Below are positions 20,145 through 28,288 of a stretch of DNA of 64,000 nt, piece after piece. Numbering within the stretch: position 1 is the first letter of the stretch; every line of letters starts with the position of its first letter. Source of the stretch: an uncultured Cellulomonas sp. (GTDB lineage Bacteria > Actinomycetota > Actinomycetes > Actinomycetales > Cellulomonadaceae); contig NZ_CANLTL010000008.1 in assembly GCF_947494015.1 (NCBI RefSeq), positions 62,001-126,000 of the forward strand, in the 5' to 3' direction. The translations under genes and the position numbers were made by a program. The notes beneath the pieces are model-generated. The model saw only the letters and a program-made list of their open reading frames with translations, was not told the origin of the DNA and did not search any database.

Positions 20145-21590
20145 TCAGTCGCTGGTGGCCGTGTCGAGGACCACACGGACGTCGCGCTCGTCCGACCCGG
20201 TCCGCACCCGCAGCACCACCGGGTCCCCCGGGGCCCTCGCCCGGATGGACACGATGAGCTCGTCCGGCTCGGTCACCGGACGACCGTCGATGGCCACGAT
20301 GACGTCACCCGGCCGGATGCCGGCGTCCGCGGCCGGTCCGCCGGCGCTGACCGGCGGCTGGCCACCCTGCTGGCTCGTCGCCACCTGGACGCCCTCGCCC
20401 GAGTAGGTCTCGTCGAGCAGCACGCCGATGATCGGGTAGGTCGCGATGCCGCTCTCGATGAGCTCCTCGGCGGTGCGCCGCGCCTGGTTGGCCGGGATCG
20501 CGAACCCGAGCCCGATGCTGCCCGACGCCACCTGGCCGCCGGGCGGCTGGGCGATCGCGGAGTTGATGCCGACGACGTGGCCGGCGCTGTCCACGAGCGG
20601 CCCGCCGGAGTTCCCGGGGTTGATCGCGGCGTCGGTCTGGATCGCGTTGATGAAGGCGCGCTCGCCGGAGCCGCCGGCCTCGACCGGTCGGTTCAGGGCG
20701 CTGACGATGCCCGTGGTGACCGTGCCCTCCAGGCCGAGCGGTGCGCCGATGGCGATCACCGGGTCGCCGACCACGACGGCGTCGGAGTCCGCGAGCAGCA
20801 GCGGCTCGAGGCCGTCGCGCTCGACCTTGAGCACGGCGAGGTCGTAGTCGCTCGTGCGTCCGACGATGGTCGCGGGCTCCTCGGTGCCGTCGGAGAACAG
20901 CACCTGGATCTGCGAGCCGTCCTCGGCGCCGCCGGCCACGACGTGGTTGTTGGTCAGCAGGTAGCCGTCCTGGCGCAGCACGAACCCGGAGCCGGTCGCC
21001 CGGCCCTGGCCCGTGGTCACCTCGATCGAGACGACGCTGGGCAGCACCGCACCGGCGATCCCGGCCACGCTGGACGCCGGTCGGGCCTCGTCGGCGGGGC
21101 CGACCTCGACCGGCAGCCCGGCGTCGGCCAGGCGCCCGTCGTCGGCTGCCTGGGTGGCGAGCACGCCGCCGGCCGCCCCGGCCAGCAGCGAGACCAGGAG
21201 CATCGGCACGAGCCACAGCAGACCCACCGACCGCCGCCGCCGCTCGGGCGGCCGGGCCGTGGGGTCGGCCGGGTCACCGGGTCCGCCTGCGCTCCACGCG
21301 GGCACGTCGTGCGCCGCCTGGCCCCAGGGCGCGGTGCCGAGGGAGGACGGCTGCCCGAGGCCGGTCCGGGCGGGCTGCTCGGGTGCGGGCCACCCACCGT
21401 GCGCCGGGGCCGGGTGGCCGGTGGGCTGCGGCGGGGCGTAGCCGCCGTCTCGGGGCGGGGCGTAGCCGCCGGCGTCCGACGGCGCGGAGCGGTGCTCCGG
21501 CGCCGGGGCGCCGGCGCGCGTGGGGGACGGCGGGGCGAACGGGTCGGGGCGCGGCCAGGCGCCGGGCTCCTGCGGCTCGTGGACTGTCAT
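20145..21590 (-). CDS. htrA: HtrA/DegP-type serine protease with PDZ domain
   Basis: This 481-residue membrane-anchored protease degrades or refolds damaged envelope proteins. Residues 1-120 are a Pro/Gly-rich cytosolic tail with repeated GGYAPP motifs; residues 121-144 form a single transmembrane helix; the trypsin-like domain follows, with His216 (TNNHVV), Asp250 (SDYDLAV) and Ser328 (NPGNSGGPL) as the intact triad; a PDZ domain with GIRPGDVIVAIDGRPV closes the protein. It is coupled to the anti-sigma gene by an ATGA overlap. In mycobacteria the same gene follows rseA under SigE control, so it is likely both a target and a quality-control arm of the stress response. Confidence 0.94.
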   Translation of the reverse strand: MTVHEPQEPGAWPRPDPFAPPSPTRAGAPAPEHRSAPSDAGGYAPPRDGGYAPPQPTGHPAPAHGGWPAPEQPARTGLGQPSSLGTAPWGQAAHDVPAWSAGGPGDPADPTARPPERRRRSVGLLWLVPMLLVSLLAGAAGGVLATQAADDGRLADAGLPVEVGPADEARPASSVAGIAGAVLPSVVSIEVTTGQGRATGSGFVLRQDGYLLTNNHVVAGGAEDGSQIQVLFSDGTEEPATIVGRTSDYDLAVLKVERDGLEPLLLADSDAVVVGDPVIAIGAPLGLEGTVTTGIVSALNRPVEAGGSGERAFINAIQTDAAINPGNSGGPLVDSAGHVVGINSAIAQPPGGQVASGSIGLGFAIPANQARRTAEELIESGIATYPIIGVLLDETYSGEGVQVATSQQGGQPPVSAGGPAADAGIRPGDVIVAIDGRPVTEPDELIVSIRARAPGDPVVLRVRTGSDERDVRVVLDTATSD

Positions 21591-22579
21591 CGGTCGGCCA
21601 AGGCTCCTGTCACCGTGTCCCAGCCCCGGCCCAGCCGGCCGGGGACGGAGTCGTCGTACCCCGTTGCGGGGAAGTGATGCACGATCTGGGTCGCCTCCTC
21701 GGCCGGGGCCTCGGAGACGACGGACACCACCGTGTCGTCGGACTGCCACACGGCGTGCCACGGGTGGTGGGACAGGACGTACAGGGTCCGACCGCCGATT
21801 GTGCGCTGTTCCACCGGTCCGAGCGAGGCGACGTCCAGCCGGCCGCGCTGCTCGGTCAGCACGACCCGCCCCTGCGGACCGGCCAGGTCCACCTCGAGCA
21901 CCTCGCGGTCCGGCCCGCTCAGGCGGACCGCCGTGACGTCGTACCCGGCGGGCAGCGCGTCCGGGCAGGTCCAGCCCTGCTCGTCCATCCACGCCAGCAC
22001 CGTGGCCGGGGTGGGGCGGGCCGCGGCCGTGCCGGCGTCCCCGCCCGACGTCGTGGCGATGGTGGCCATGAGCTGGCGCTCCGCGACGCCCTGGTGCACC
22101 GGTGCCCCCTGGGGTGCCTGACCGAGCGCGGTCAGCGCGGCGGCCGGGTGGGTCGCGGGCACCACCGGCGGACGCTCCCCGACCACCAGCAGCCCGCCGA
22201 CGACGACGCCCGCGCCCACGATCGCCCCGGTCAGGACCCGTGCGGGGGTCCGGCGCCGACCCAGCTCACCGCTGAGCGCCCGGGCCGGGACCGCGTACGC
22301 CGACTCCCCCAGCGGCACGACGGGACGGTGCGGGTCGCGGCGCACGGGGTGCCCGGACGCGGGCGGCAGATCCCCGGCGAGGGCCAGCAGGCGCGCGGTC
22401 AGCTCGGGGTCGGGTGCCACGTCGCCGGTGACCGACAGCGCGCGGCGCGCCTGGCGCGCCGCTGCCACCTCGTCGGCGCACGCCGGGCACGCCGCGACGT
22501 GCGCGAGGGCACGCTCGGCGGCTGCCGGGGACAGCTGCCCGTCGACCAGCGCGCTCACCCAGGTCCCGAGGTGGCTCAC
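21587..22579 (-). CDS. rseA: Anti-sigma factor, zinc-finger type, with long outer domain
   Basis: The 330-residue protein begins with an anti-sigma (zf-HC2/ZAS) domain having the His-x3-Cys-x2-Cys motif HVAACPAC (His27, Cys31, Cys34). A transmembrane helix follows near residues 114-134 ([18 protein letters not shown]), and about 190 residues lie outside, including [16 protein letters not shown] and a C-terminal [13 protein letters not shown]. It should hold SigE inactive at the membrane. The short mycobacterial RseA is about half this length, so the outer domain, vaguely like a lipoprotein-carrier/MucB fold, is an added sensor by inference. Its GTG overlaps the sigE stop and its stop overlaps the htrA start. 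Confidence 0.85.
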   Translation of the reverse strand: MSHLGTWVSALVDGQLSPAAAERALAHVAACPACADEVAAARQARRALSVTGDVAPDPELTARLLALAGDLPPASGHPVRRDPHRPVVPLGESAYAVPARALSGELGRRRTPARVLTGAIVGAGVVVGGLLVVGERPPVVPATHPAAALTALGQAPQGAPVHQGVAERQLMATIATTSGGDAGTAAARPTPATVLAWMDEQGWTCPDALPAGYDVTAVRLSGPDREVLEVDLAGPQGRVVLTEQRGRLDVASLGPVEQRTIGGRTLYVLSHHPWHAVWQSDDTVVSVVSEAPAEEATQIVHHFPATGYDDSVPGRLGRGWDTVTGALADR

Positions 22580-23220
22580 GGGTGGACCACCCGCAGCTCG
22601 GCGAGGGGGTCGGCGACCGGGGCCGCCGCGAGCAGCGCGGCCGGCGCCCGGTGCGCGAGCGCGCGGCGCAGCTGGGCGCGTGCCCGGTGGATGCGCGAGC
22701 GGACGGTGCCGAGCTTGATCCCCAGCGTGACCGCGATCTCCTCGTAGGACAGGCCCTCGATGTCGCACAGGACGACCGCGGCGCGGTACTCGGGCGACAG
22801 GTCACCGAGCGCGCGCTGCACGTCCAGGTCGAGGTTCGCGTGCTCGAAGCCGCGCACCGGGTCCTGCAGCTCCCCGGTCGCGGGGTGGCGCTCGGCGTCG
22901 TCGCCGATCGCGTCGATCCGGATCCGCTGCCGGCGGCGCACGCCGTCCAGGAACAGGTTGGTGGTGATGCGGTGCAGCCAGCCCTCGAAGGTGCCGGGCG
23001 TGTACGTCGACAGGGACCGGAACACCCGGACGAACACCTCCTGGGTGAGGTCCTCGGCGTCGTGCTTGTTGCCGGTCAGGCGGTAGGCGAGCCGGTACAC
23101 GCGGGCGGAGTGGTCCTGGACGATCTGCTCCCACGACGGCGCCGTCCACGGCTCCGCGGGCACCACCCGGCCGGCCGCCCGTGCGGCGGCCCCGTCCGTG
23201 CCGTGCGTCCCCATGGCCAT
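22576..23220 (-). CDS. sigE: ECF sigma factor, SigE-like
   Basis: A 214-residue extracytoplasmic-function sigma factor. Region 2 covers about residues 38-105 ([27 protein letters not shown], then [15 protein letters not shown]) and region 4 about 150-200 ([23 protein letters not shown], then [16 protein letters not shown]). The neighbours (anti-sigma factor, HtrA, TatB, divergent O-methyltransferase) match the SigE locus of mycobacteria, which answers envelope, detergent and heat stress. I chose the ATG at 23220; a second ATG two codons in is an alternative. No clear SigE-type autoregulated promoter was found in the 291-base gap upstream. Confidence 0.92.
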   Translation of the reverse strand: MAMGTHGTDGAAARAAGRVVPAEPWTAPSWEQIVQDHSARVYRLAYRLTGNKHDAEDLTQEVFVRVFRSLSTYTPGTFEGWLHRITTNLFLDGVRRRQRIRIDAIGDDAERHPATGELQDPVRGFEHANLDLDVQRALGDLSPEYRAAVVLCDIEGLSYEEIAVTLGIKLGTVRSRIHRARAQLRRALAHRAPAALLAAAPVADPLAELRVVHP

Positions 23221-23433
23221 CCGCGCCTGTCCCCTCTGTCGACGGCGAGCGCCGTCGGTCCTCCCAGTGTCCCAGGCGGGCACCGGCCCCACGACCGTCC
23301 TAACACCGCGGGCCGTCCGCACCTTCCCGGCGGCCGCCGGGGCGTCGACCCGGAGCATCCACCCGGCGTCCTCCCGGCGCGTCGACCCGGGCGCGGCGTG
23401 CCCACCCCCCCCACGGCCCGTCACCGCCGGCAG

Positions 23434-23439
23434 TAGCAT
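23434..23439 (+). promoter_or_regulatory. Candidate -10 box for O-methyltransferase
   Basis: Plus-strand TAGCAT in the 291-base gap between sigE and the O-methyltransferase gene. It gives a leader of about 66 bases ending in GGGAGG. On the other strand of the gap, a TTAGGAC stretch near 23300 is a weaker candidate for sigE. Otherwise the gap shows no recognised feature. Confidence 0.4.
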
Positions 23440-23511
23440 CGGCGCGGGACGCCGGGCACCGCTCGTGCCCACCGGGCGTCCGCCCCACCCACGAGCCGCC
23501 GGGAGGCCGCC

Positions 23512-24144
23512 ATCTCCACCGACAAGACGCAGAGCTGGGTCTACGCCGAGGAGTTCCGGGCCGAGGACGACGTGCTGCTGCGGGCCCGCGAGCGCGCCGG
23601 CCAGCTGGGCTGCACCCCGGTGCTGCCCGGCAGCGGGGCCGTCCTGTCCGTGCTGACGGCGAGCCTGCGGGCGCGCGCGGTGGTCGAGGTGGGCACCGGC
23701 GCGGGGGTCGGCTCGCTGTACCTGCTGCGCGGGATGCCCGTGGACGGCGTGCTGACCACCATCGACGTCGAGGTTGAGCACCAGCGGGCGGCCAAGCAGG
23801 CGTTCGCGGAGGCCGGCCTGCGCCCCACGCGCACCCGCGCCATCTCCGGCCGGGCGGCCGACGTGCTGCCCCGGCTGACCGACGGCGCCTACGACATGGT
23901 CTTCGTCGACGCCGACAAGGAGGGCTACCCGGGGTACGTCGAGCAGGCGCTGCGGCTGCTGCGGCCCGGGGGTGTGCTCGCCGTCGACAACGCGCTGTGG
24001 CACGACCGGGTCGCCGACCCCGCCCGGCGCGACGAGACCACGACGGTCATCCGCGAGGTCGGGCGGAGCCTGCGGGACGACGAGCGGGTGCTGAGCGCGA
24101 TGCTGCCCACCGGCGACGGCCTGCTGGTGGCCGTCCGCCGCTGA
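23512..24144 (+). CDS. SAM-dependent O-methyltransferase, apparent ATC start
   Basis: The product is a class I methyltransferase of the catechol/caffeoyl-CoA O-methyltransferase type, like Rv1220c beside mycobacterial sigE. The SAM site [29 protein letters not shown] and the metal-site [15 protein letters not shown] are visible. Family members begin with a conserved Ser-Trp-x-x-Ala-Glu segment before the first helix; here [14 protein letters not shown] lies upstream of the first conventional start (GTG 23572). Reading back in frame to the stop at 23434 gives no ATG, GTG or TTG, but an ATC at 23512 sits five bases after GGGAGG. I therefore place the start at ATC, giving 210 residues; the GTG would give 190 with a truncated N-terminus. 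Confidence 0.75.
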   Translation: MSTDKTQSWVYAEEFRAEDDVLLRARERAGQLGCTPVLPGSGAVLSVLTASLRARAVVEVGTGAGVGSLYLLRGMPVDGVLTTIDVEVEHQRAAKQAFAEAGLRPTRTRAISGRAADVLPRLTDGAYDMVFVDADKEGYPGYVEQALRLLRPGGVLAVDNALWHDRVADPARRDETTTVIREVGRSLRDDERVLSAMLPTGDGLLVAVRR

Positions 24145-24156
24145 CCGGGCCGGCGC

Positions 24157-25749
24157 TCACGCCAGCGTCTGCAGGTACTCCAGCAGCAGCCGGGCACCGA
24201 AGCCGGTGGCGCCCTCGGTGACCTCGTGCCGGTCCTTGCCGGACCGCGCCGGCCCGGCGATGTCCAGGTGCGCCCACGTGCGTGAGCCGGTGAACTCGCG
24301 CAGGAACAGCGCGGCGGTGATCGAGCCGCCGCCGGGCGACTGCGCGGGGACGTGCCGCAGGTCGGCGATGGGCGACCGGACGGCCGGCAGGTACTCCTCG
24401 ACGAGCGGCATGTGCCACACCCGCTCGCCCGTCGTGGTGCCCGCGGCCTCCAGAGCGCCGAGCAGGGCGGGGTCGGCGCAGTACAGCGCGGCGTGCCCCT
24501 GGCCCAGGCCCAGCGTGGCGGCCCCGGTGAGGGTCGCCACGTCGATCAGCACGTCGGGGTCGAGCACCTCGTCGGCGTAGGCGAGCGCGTCGGCCAGCAC
24601 CAGGCGGCCCTCCGCGTCGGTGTTGGCCACCTCGACGGTCCGGCCGCCGCGCACGGTGAGCACGTCACCGGGCCGGTAGGACGACGCGCCCACGTGGTTC
24701 TCGGCGAGCGGCAGGACCGCGGTCACCCGGTGCCCGACGCCGGCCTCGGCGGCGGCGAGCACGGTGGCCAGCGCCACCGCCGCGCCGGCCATGTCGGTCT
24801 TCATCGCGACCATCGGCTCGCGCGGCTTGATGGACAGCCCGCCGGTGTCGAAGGTGATGCCCTTGCCCACCACGACGACGTGCCGCCCGGTGCGCCCGTC
24901 GGTGGGCGTGTAGGACACGGTGACCAGGCGCGGGGTGCGCGCCGAGCCGGCGCCGACGGCCAGGATGCCGCCGAAGCCCTCCGCCTCGAGCGCCTCCGGG
25001 TCGAACACCTGCGTCACCAGGCCGGCCTCGGCGGCCAGCTCACCGGCGCGCTCGGCCATCCAGGCGGGGTCCTTGGTGCTCGACGGCGTGTTCGCCAGGT
25101 CCCGGACCAGCCAGGTCGCCCGCGCGGCGACCTGCGCGTCCCGGACCGCCGCGGCCGAGCGGTCGGTGTGCCGACCGAGGAGCACGAGCGTCCCGGCCGG
25201 GTCCTTGCCCGCGCCACCCGTCGCGAACGTCGGGATGCGGTAGGACCCGAGCAGGTAGCCCTCGACGAGCGCACGGGCCCCCTCGTGACCGTGCGGACCG
25301 CCCGGGGAGCCGAGCGTGGTCACCACGCGGCCGACGCCGCGGGTCGCGCGCGCCAGCGCCGCACCGGCGCGGCGCAGGTCGCCCGGCGACCCGTCGCCCA
25401 CCCCGACGAGCACGAGCCGCTCCGGCAGCGACTCCCACGGGAACGCGGACGCCGTCGCGACCAGGCGGCGCGGCAGGTGCAGCGTCCAGGTGTCGCCGGC
25501 GACCCCCGTCGCCCCGGCACGCTCGGCGACCTCCGCGAGGTCCACCCCGTACAGGGCGGCGGCGTCAGCGGTTCCGGAGCGGGGCTGGAGCTCGGTCTCG
25601 CCCTCCACGGGCGGTGCGACCGGCACCGCGAGCGCCGTCGTGCCCTCGAGGGCGGTCGGCGTCAGGGTGCCGCGCTCGACGACGACCTCGGGGAGAGCAC
25701 GCGTCGACGCCGGGACCACGCCCGGCGTCCTGGGACCACGGCCGGCCAT
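24157..25749 (-). CDS. pepA: Leucyl aminopeptidase (M17)
   Basis: A 530-residue cytosolic metallo-aminopeptidase that releases N-terminal residues from peptides. The C-terminal catalytic domain has VGKGITFDTGGLSIKP with the metal-binding lysine and aspartate, and the signature NTDAEGRLVLADAL; the catalytic Lys and Arg are in place. The N-terminal alpha/beta domain is less conserved, as usual. The gene is convergent with the O-methyltransferase gene, with only 12 bases between their stops. It follows the DUF3117 gene by six bases and probably shares its transcript. Confidence 0.94.
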   Translation of the reverse strand: MAGRGPRTPGVVPASTRALPEVVVERGTLTPTALEGTTALAVPVAPPVEGETELQPRSGTADAAALYGVDLAEVAERAGATGVAGDTWTLHLPRRLVATASAFPWESLPERLVLVGVGDGSPGDLRRAGAALARATRGVGRVVTTLGSPGGPHGHEGARALVEGYLLGSYRIPTFATGGAGKDPAGTLVLLGRHTDRSAAAVRDAQVAARATWLVRDLANTPSSTKDPAWMAERAGELAAEAGLVTQVFDPEALEAEGFGGILAVGAGSARTPRLVTVSYTPTDGRTGRHVVVVGKGITFDTGGLSIKPREPMVAMKTDMAGAAVALATVLAAAEAGVGHRVTAVLPLAENHVGASSYRPGDVLTVRGGRTVEVANTDAEGRLVLADALAYADEVLDPDVLIDVATLTGAATLGLGQGHAALYCADPALLGALEAAGTTTGERVWHMPLVEEYLPAVRSPIADLRHVPAQSPGGGSITAALFLREFTGSRTWAHLDIAGPARSGKDRHEVTEGATGFGARLLLEYLQTLA

Positions 25750-25755
25750 GAGCGG

Positions 25756-25923
25756 TCAGCTGACGACGGAGCTGAGCGCCTCGCCGAGCTCACGCGCCTC
25801 GGTGGCGTTGAGCTCGACCACGAGCCGGCCTCCGCCCTCGAGCGGAACCCGCATGACGATGCCGCGGCCCTCCTTGGTGACCTCGAGCGGACCGTCACCG
25901 GTGCGCGGCTTCATGGCAGCCAT
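25756..25923 (-). CDS. DUF3117 family small protein (55 aa)
   Basis: A 55-residue conserved actinobacterial protein beginning MAAMKPRTGDGPLEVTKEGR, the hallmark of DUF3117, and ending in ELGEALSSVV. It matches Rv1211 of M. tuberculosis in length and sequence style. The function is unknown. A strong ribosome site (GAAGGAGA) precedes the first ATG; a second ATG three codons later is possible. pepA follows six bases downstream. The 131-base gap before it carries a good TAGACT box. Confidence 0.9.
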   Translation of the reverse strand: MAAMKPRTGDGPLEVTKEGRGIVMRVPLEGGGRLVVELNATEARELGEALSSVVS

Positions 25924-26017
25924 GGGCGGCTCTCCTTCGTTCGTGCCTGGCCCGGGCCCCGGCGCGCCTGGACGAACCTGCTCGCGGGGCTGGGTCTGGT
26001 CGGAATGTCCGTTGTGC

Positions 26018-26023
26018 AGTCTA
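26018..26023 (-). promoter_or_regulatory. Candidate -10 box for DUF3117-pepA
   Basis: Minus-strand TAGACT with an unusually AT-rich surrounding for this genome; predicted leader about 88 bases. No convincing -35 box. Confidence 0.45.
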
Positions 26024-26054
26024 GTGGCTGCGGTGGGCCGGACCGCGACGCACG

Positions 26055-27284
26055 TCACGGCGGCCACCCGGACGGGGGGATCAACCGCCACAGGGACCAC
26101 GTCCAGGCGACCTGCAGGGCGGCGCAGGTGATGAGCACCAGGACGAGCCAGATCCGGCGGGCACGGGCCGGGCCACGTACCGCTCCCACCACCACCGCGG
26201 CGACGGGGAAGGCGAGCAGTCCGAACCGCACCAGGCTCGTGCCAGGCTCGACGACGCCGACCAGGTAGACGCCGTACCCGGCGCACCAGGCCCACAGCTC
26301 GGGGCCCAGGCGGCGGGCCGGTGGGCTCAGCGCGAGCGCGACGGCGACCGCGAGCAGCCCGAGCAGAAGCACCGGGCCGAGGGCGTCGCCCCACAGCCAC
26401 CGGGCCACGTCGAGCCACGGCAGCACCGGGACGACGTCGGGCCGCCCGCGCCAGGCGGCCTGCGTGAGCAGGTACGCATCCGGCACCCCGGTGGCCGCGG
26501 CCGTGACCAGCGGCCACGCCACCCCGGAGGCGCCGGCCGCCACGAGCAGCGCGGCCAGACCCAGCACGTCGCGGCGGCCGAGGTGGTCCGCACCGCGGCG
26601 CGCGGCCCGCAGCCGCACGAGACCGTGCACCACGACGACCAGCGCCATGGGCAGCGCGACGGCGCGGGTCAGTCCCAGCGCCAGCACCGTGACCGCCGCG
26701 AGCCCGTACTGCCGGCGCAGCAGCCCGACCAGCGTGGCCGCCACGAGCAGCAGTGCGAGGGACTCGGTGTAGGCGCTCTGCAGGACCGGCGCGGCCGGCG
26801 CCGAAGCGACCACCGCGGCGGTCGCGAGCGGCAGCCCGGGCCGGGCGGCCACGGCCCGGGGTGCGCCCTCCCGGACCGCGACGTGCACCAGCAGCACCGC
26901 CGCCGCACCGAGGACCAGCGCGAGGGTCGGCGCGACGAGCGCCCACGGTGCTCCGGTGACCGCGATCAGTCCGCGCGCGAGCAGCGGGAACAGCGGGAAG
27001 AACGCCCACGGGTTCTGCTGCACCACGCCGTCGGGGCCGGTGGGCAGGGTCGGCGGGTAGCCGTGCTCGGCGATGTCGCGGTACCAGCCCGAGTCCCACA
27101 TCAGGCCCGTGTACTGCACGTACGACGGCGAGGCGGGCACCCACAGGGTCTGGACCTGGTGGCGGGCGACGGCGAGGAGCACCAGCGCGCTCCAGGCGCG
27201 GGCGAGCGCGTACACCGCGAGGGTCTGCCCCCACCACGGCCACCGCCGGGGGTCGGCGCTCACCGGCGCCCGCGCACGGCTCAC
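26055..27284 (-). CDS. PIG-V-like polytopic glycosyltransferase
   Basis: A 409-residue membrane protein with about nine or ten hydrophobic helices. The first outer loop carries MWDSGWYRDIAEHGYP (about residue 62), then NPWAFFPLFPLLARG and a later QSAYTESLALLL; these resemble the PIG-V/GPI-mannosyltransferase 2 class of the GT-C fold, in which an acidic residue of the first loop is catalytic. The lipid donor and acceptor are unknown; a polyprenyl-phosphate mannose donor is plausible. Its GTG overlaps the folP2 stop as GTGA. In mycobacteria the neighbour of folP2 is the cytosolic glycosyltransferase GpgS, so the position has a different glycosyltransferase here. Confidence 0.75.
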   Translation of the reverse strand: MSRARAPVSADPRRWPWWGQTLAVYALARAWSALVLLAVARHQVQTLWVPASPSYVQYTGLMWDSGWYRDIAEHGYPPTLPTGPDGVVQQNPWAFFPLFPLLARGLIAVTGAPWALVAPTLALVLGAAAVLLVHVAVREGAPRAVAARPGLPLATAAVVASAPAAPVLQSAYTESLALLLVAATLVGLLRRQYGLAAVTVLALGLTRAVALPMALVVVVHGLVRLRAARRGADHLGRRDVLGLAALLVAAGASGVAWPLVTAAATGVPDAYLLTQAAWRGRPDVVPVLPWLDVARWLWGDALGPVLLLGLLAVAVALALSPPARRLGPELWAWCAGYGVYLVGVVEPGTSLVRFGLLAFPVAAVVVGAVRGPARARRIWLVLVLITCAALQVAWTWSLWRLIPPSGWPP

Positions 27285-28288
27285 GCCAGGCCGCGGACGG
27301 CCCGGGCGGGCGCGGCGTCGCCGCGCACCGCGGCCACCATGTCCAGCGTCCGCCGGGTGGCCCGCACGTCGTGCGTGCGGAAAACCCGTGCCCCCAGCCA
27401 GGCCGCGACGGCGGTCGCCGCGAGCGTGCCCTCGAGCCGATCGTCGACCGGCAGCCCGAGCGTCTCCCCGACGAAGTCCTTGCGGGACAGCGCGAGCAGC
27501 ACCGGGTACCCCAGCGCGACGAGCGCCTCGGTGCGCCGCAGCAGGTGCAGGGAGTGCCAGGTGTTCTTGCCGAAGTCGTGCGTCGGGTCGACCAGCACCG
27601 AGGCGGGGTCCACGCCGAGGTCGACGGCGCGGGCCGCAGCGACGCCGAGGGTCGCCAGGACGTCGGTCAGCACCCCGTCGCGGGGATCGGGGCGGGCGGC
27701 CGTGCCGGCGCGGGACGCGTCGGTGCCGAAGGCGTCGGTGCCGGAGGCGTCGAGGGCGGGCCGACGGCCGGGGTCCGCCGACGCGTAGGCGACCCGGAAC
27801 GGGTCGGTCCGCGGGATGGCGCCGCCGGTGTGCGAGCAGACGACGCCGACGCCGCCGGCGGCGGCCACCCCGACCAGGTCCGGGTCGTGGCCGGCCCAGG
27901 TGTCGTTGAGCAGGTCCGCGCCGGCGGCGACCGCCGCCCGCGCGACCGGGGCGCGCCAGGTGTCGACGCTGACCAGCAGCTCGGGGTGGCGGCTGCGCAC
28001 CCGCTCGACCAGCGGCACCACCCGGCGCACCTCCTCGGCGACGTCGACGGGCTCGCCGCGGCCGGCTCGGACGCCGCCGATGTCCACGATGTCGGCGCCC
28101 TCGTCGACCGCGCGCGCGACGGCGTCGAGGGCCCCGGCGTCGTCGTCGTGCCGGGCGCCGGGGTAGAAGGAGTCCGTGGTGCGGTTGACGATCGCCATCA
28201 CCACCGGGCGGCCCGGACCGAACGTGCGTCCACGCAGCCGCAGCGGCGCCCCGCCGGCCGGGACGCCGGGCGGCACCGGCGGCGTCAC
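27281..28288 (-). CDS. folP2: FolP2-type dihydropteroate synthase paralogue
   Basis: A 335-residue TIM-barrel protein of the dihydropteroate synthase family. The usual pterin motif is changed to MAIVNRTTDSFYPG (31-44), loop 2, which binds p-aminobenzoate in true enzymes as GGESTRPG, reads GGVRAGRGEP (71-80), and later come SVDTWRAPVA, LLNDTW, DPTHDFGKNTWH and SRKDFVGE. These changes match mycobacterial FolP2 as I recall it, which does not replace FolP1. An insert of about 30 residues (172-203) includes repeated Gly/Thr-Asp-Ala units. It overlaps LOG upstream and the PIG-V-like gene downstream, both as GTGA. Folate synthesis is therefore doubtful as its role. Confidence 0.85.
   Translation of the reverse strand: MTPPVPPGVPAGGAPLRLRGRTFGPGRPVVMAIVNRTTDSFYPGARHDDDAGALDAVARAVDEGADIVDIGGVRAGRGEPVDVAEEVRRVVPLVERVRSRHPELLVSVDTWRAPVARAAVAAGADLLNDTWAGHDPDLVGVAAAGGVGVVCSHTGGAIPRTDPFRVAYASADPGRRPALDASGTDAFGTDASRAGTAARPDPRDGVLTDVLATLGVAAARAVDLGVDPASVLVDPTHDFGKNTWHSLHLLRRTEALVALGYPVLLALSRKDFVGETLGLPVDDRLEGTLAATAVAAWLGARVFRTHDVRATRRTLDMVAAVRGDAAPARAVRGLA
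27717..27754 (-). repeat. 15-base tandem repeat inside folP2
   Basis: Two full copies of GCGTCGGTGCCG(A/G)AG plus a partial third lie in frame and encode the Ala-Ser/Phe-Gly-Thr-Asp units of the folP2 insert. Being a multiple of three, copy number can change without a frameshift. Confidence 0.65.
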
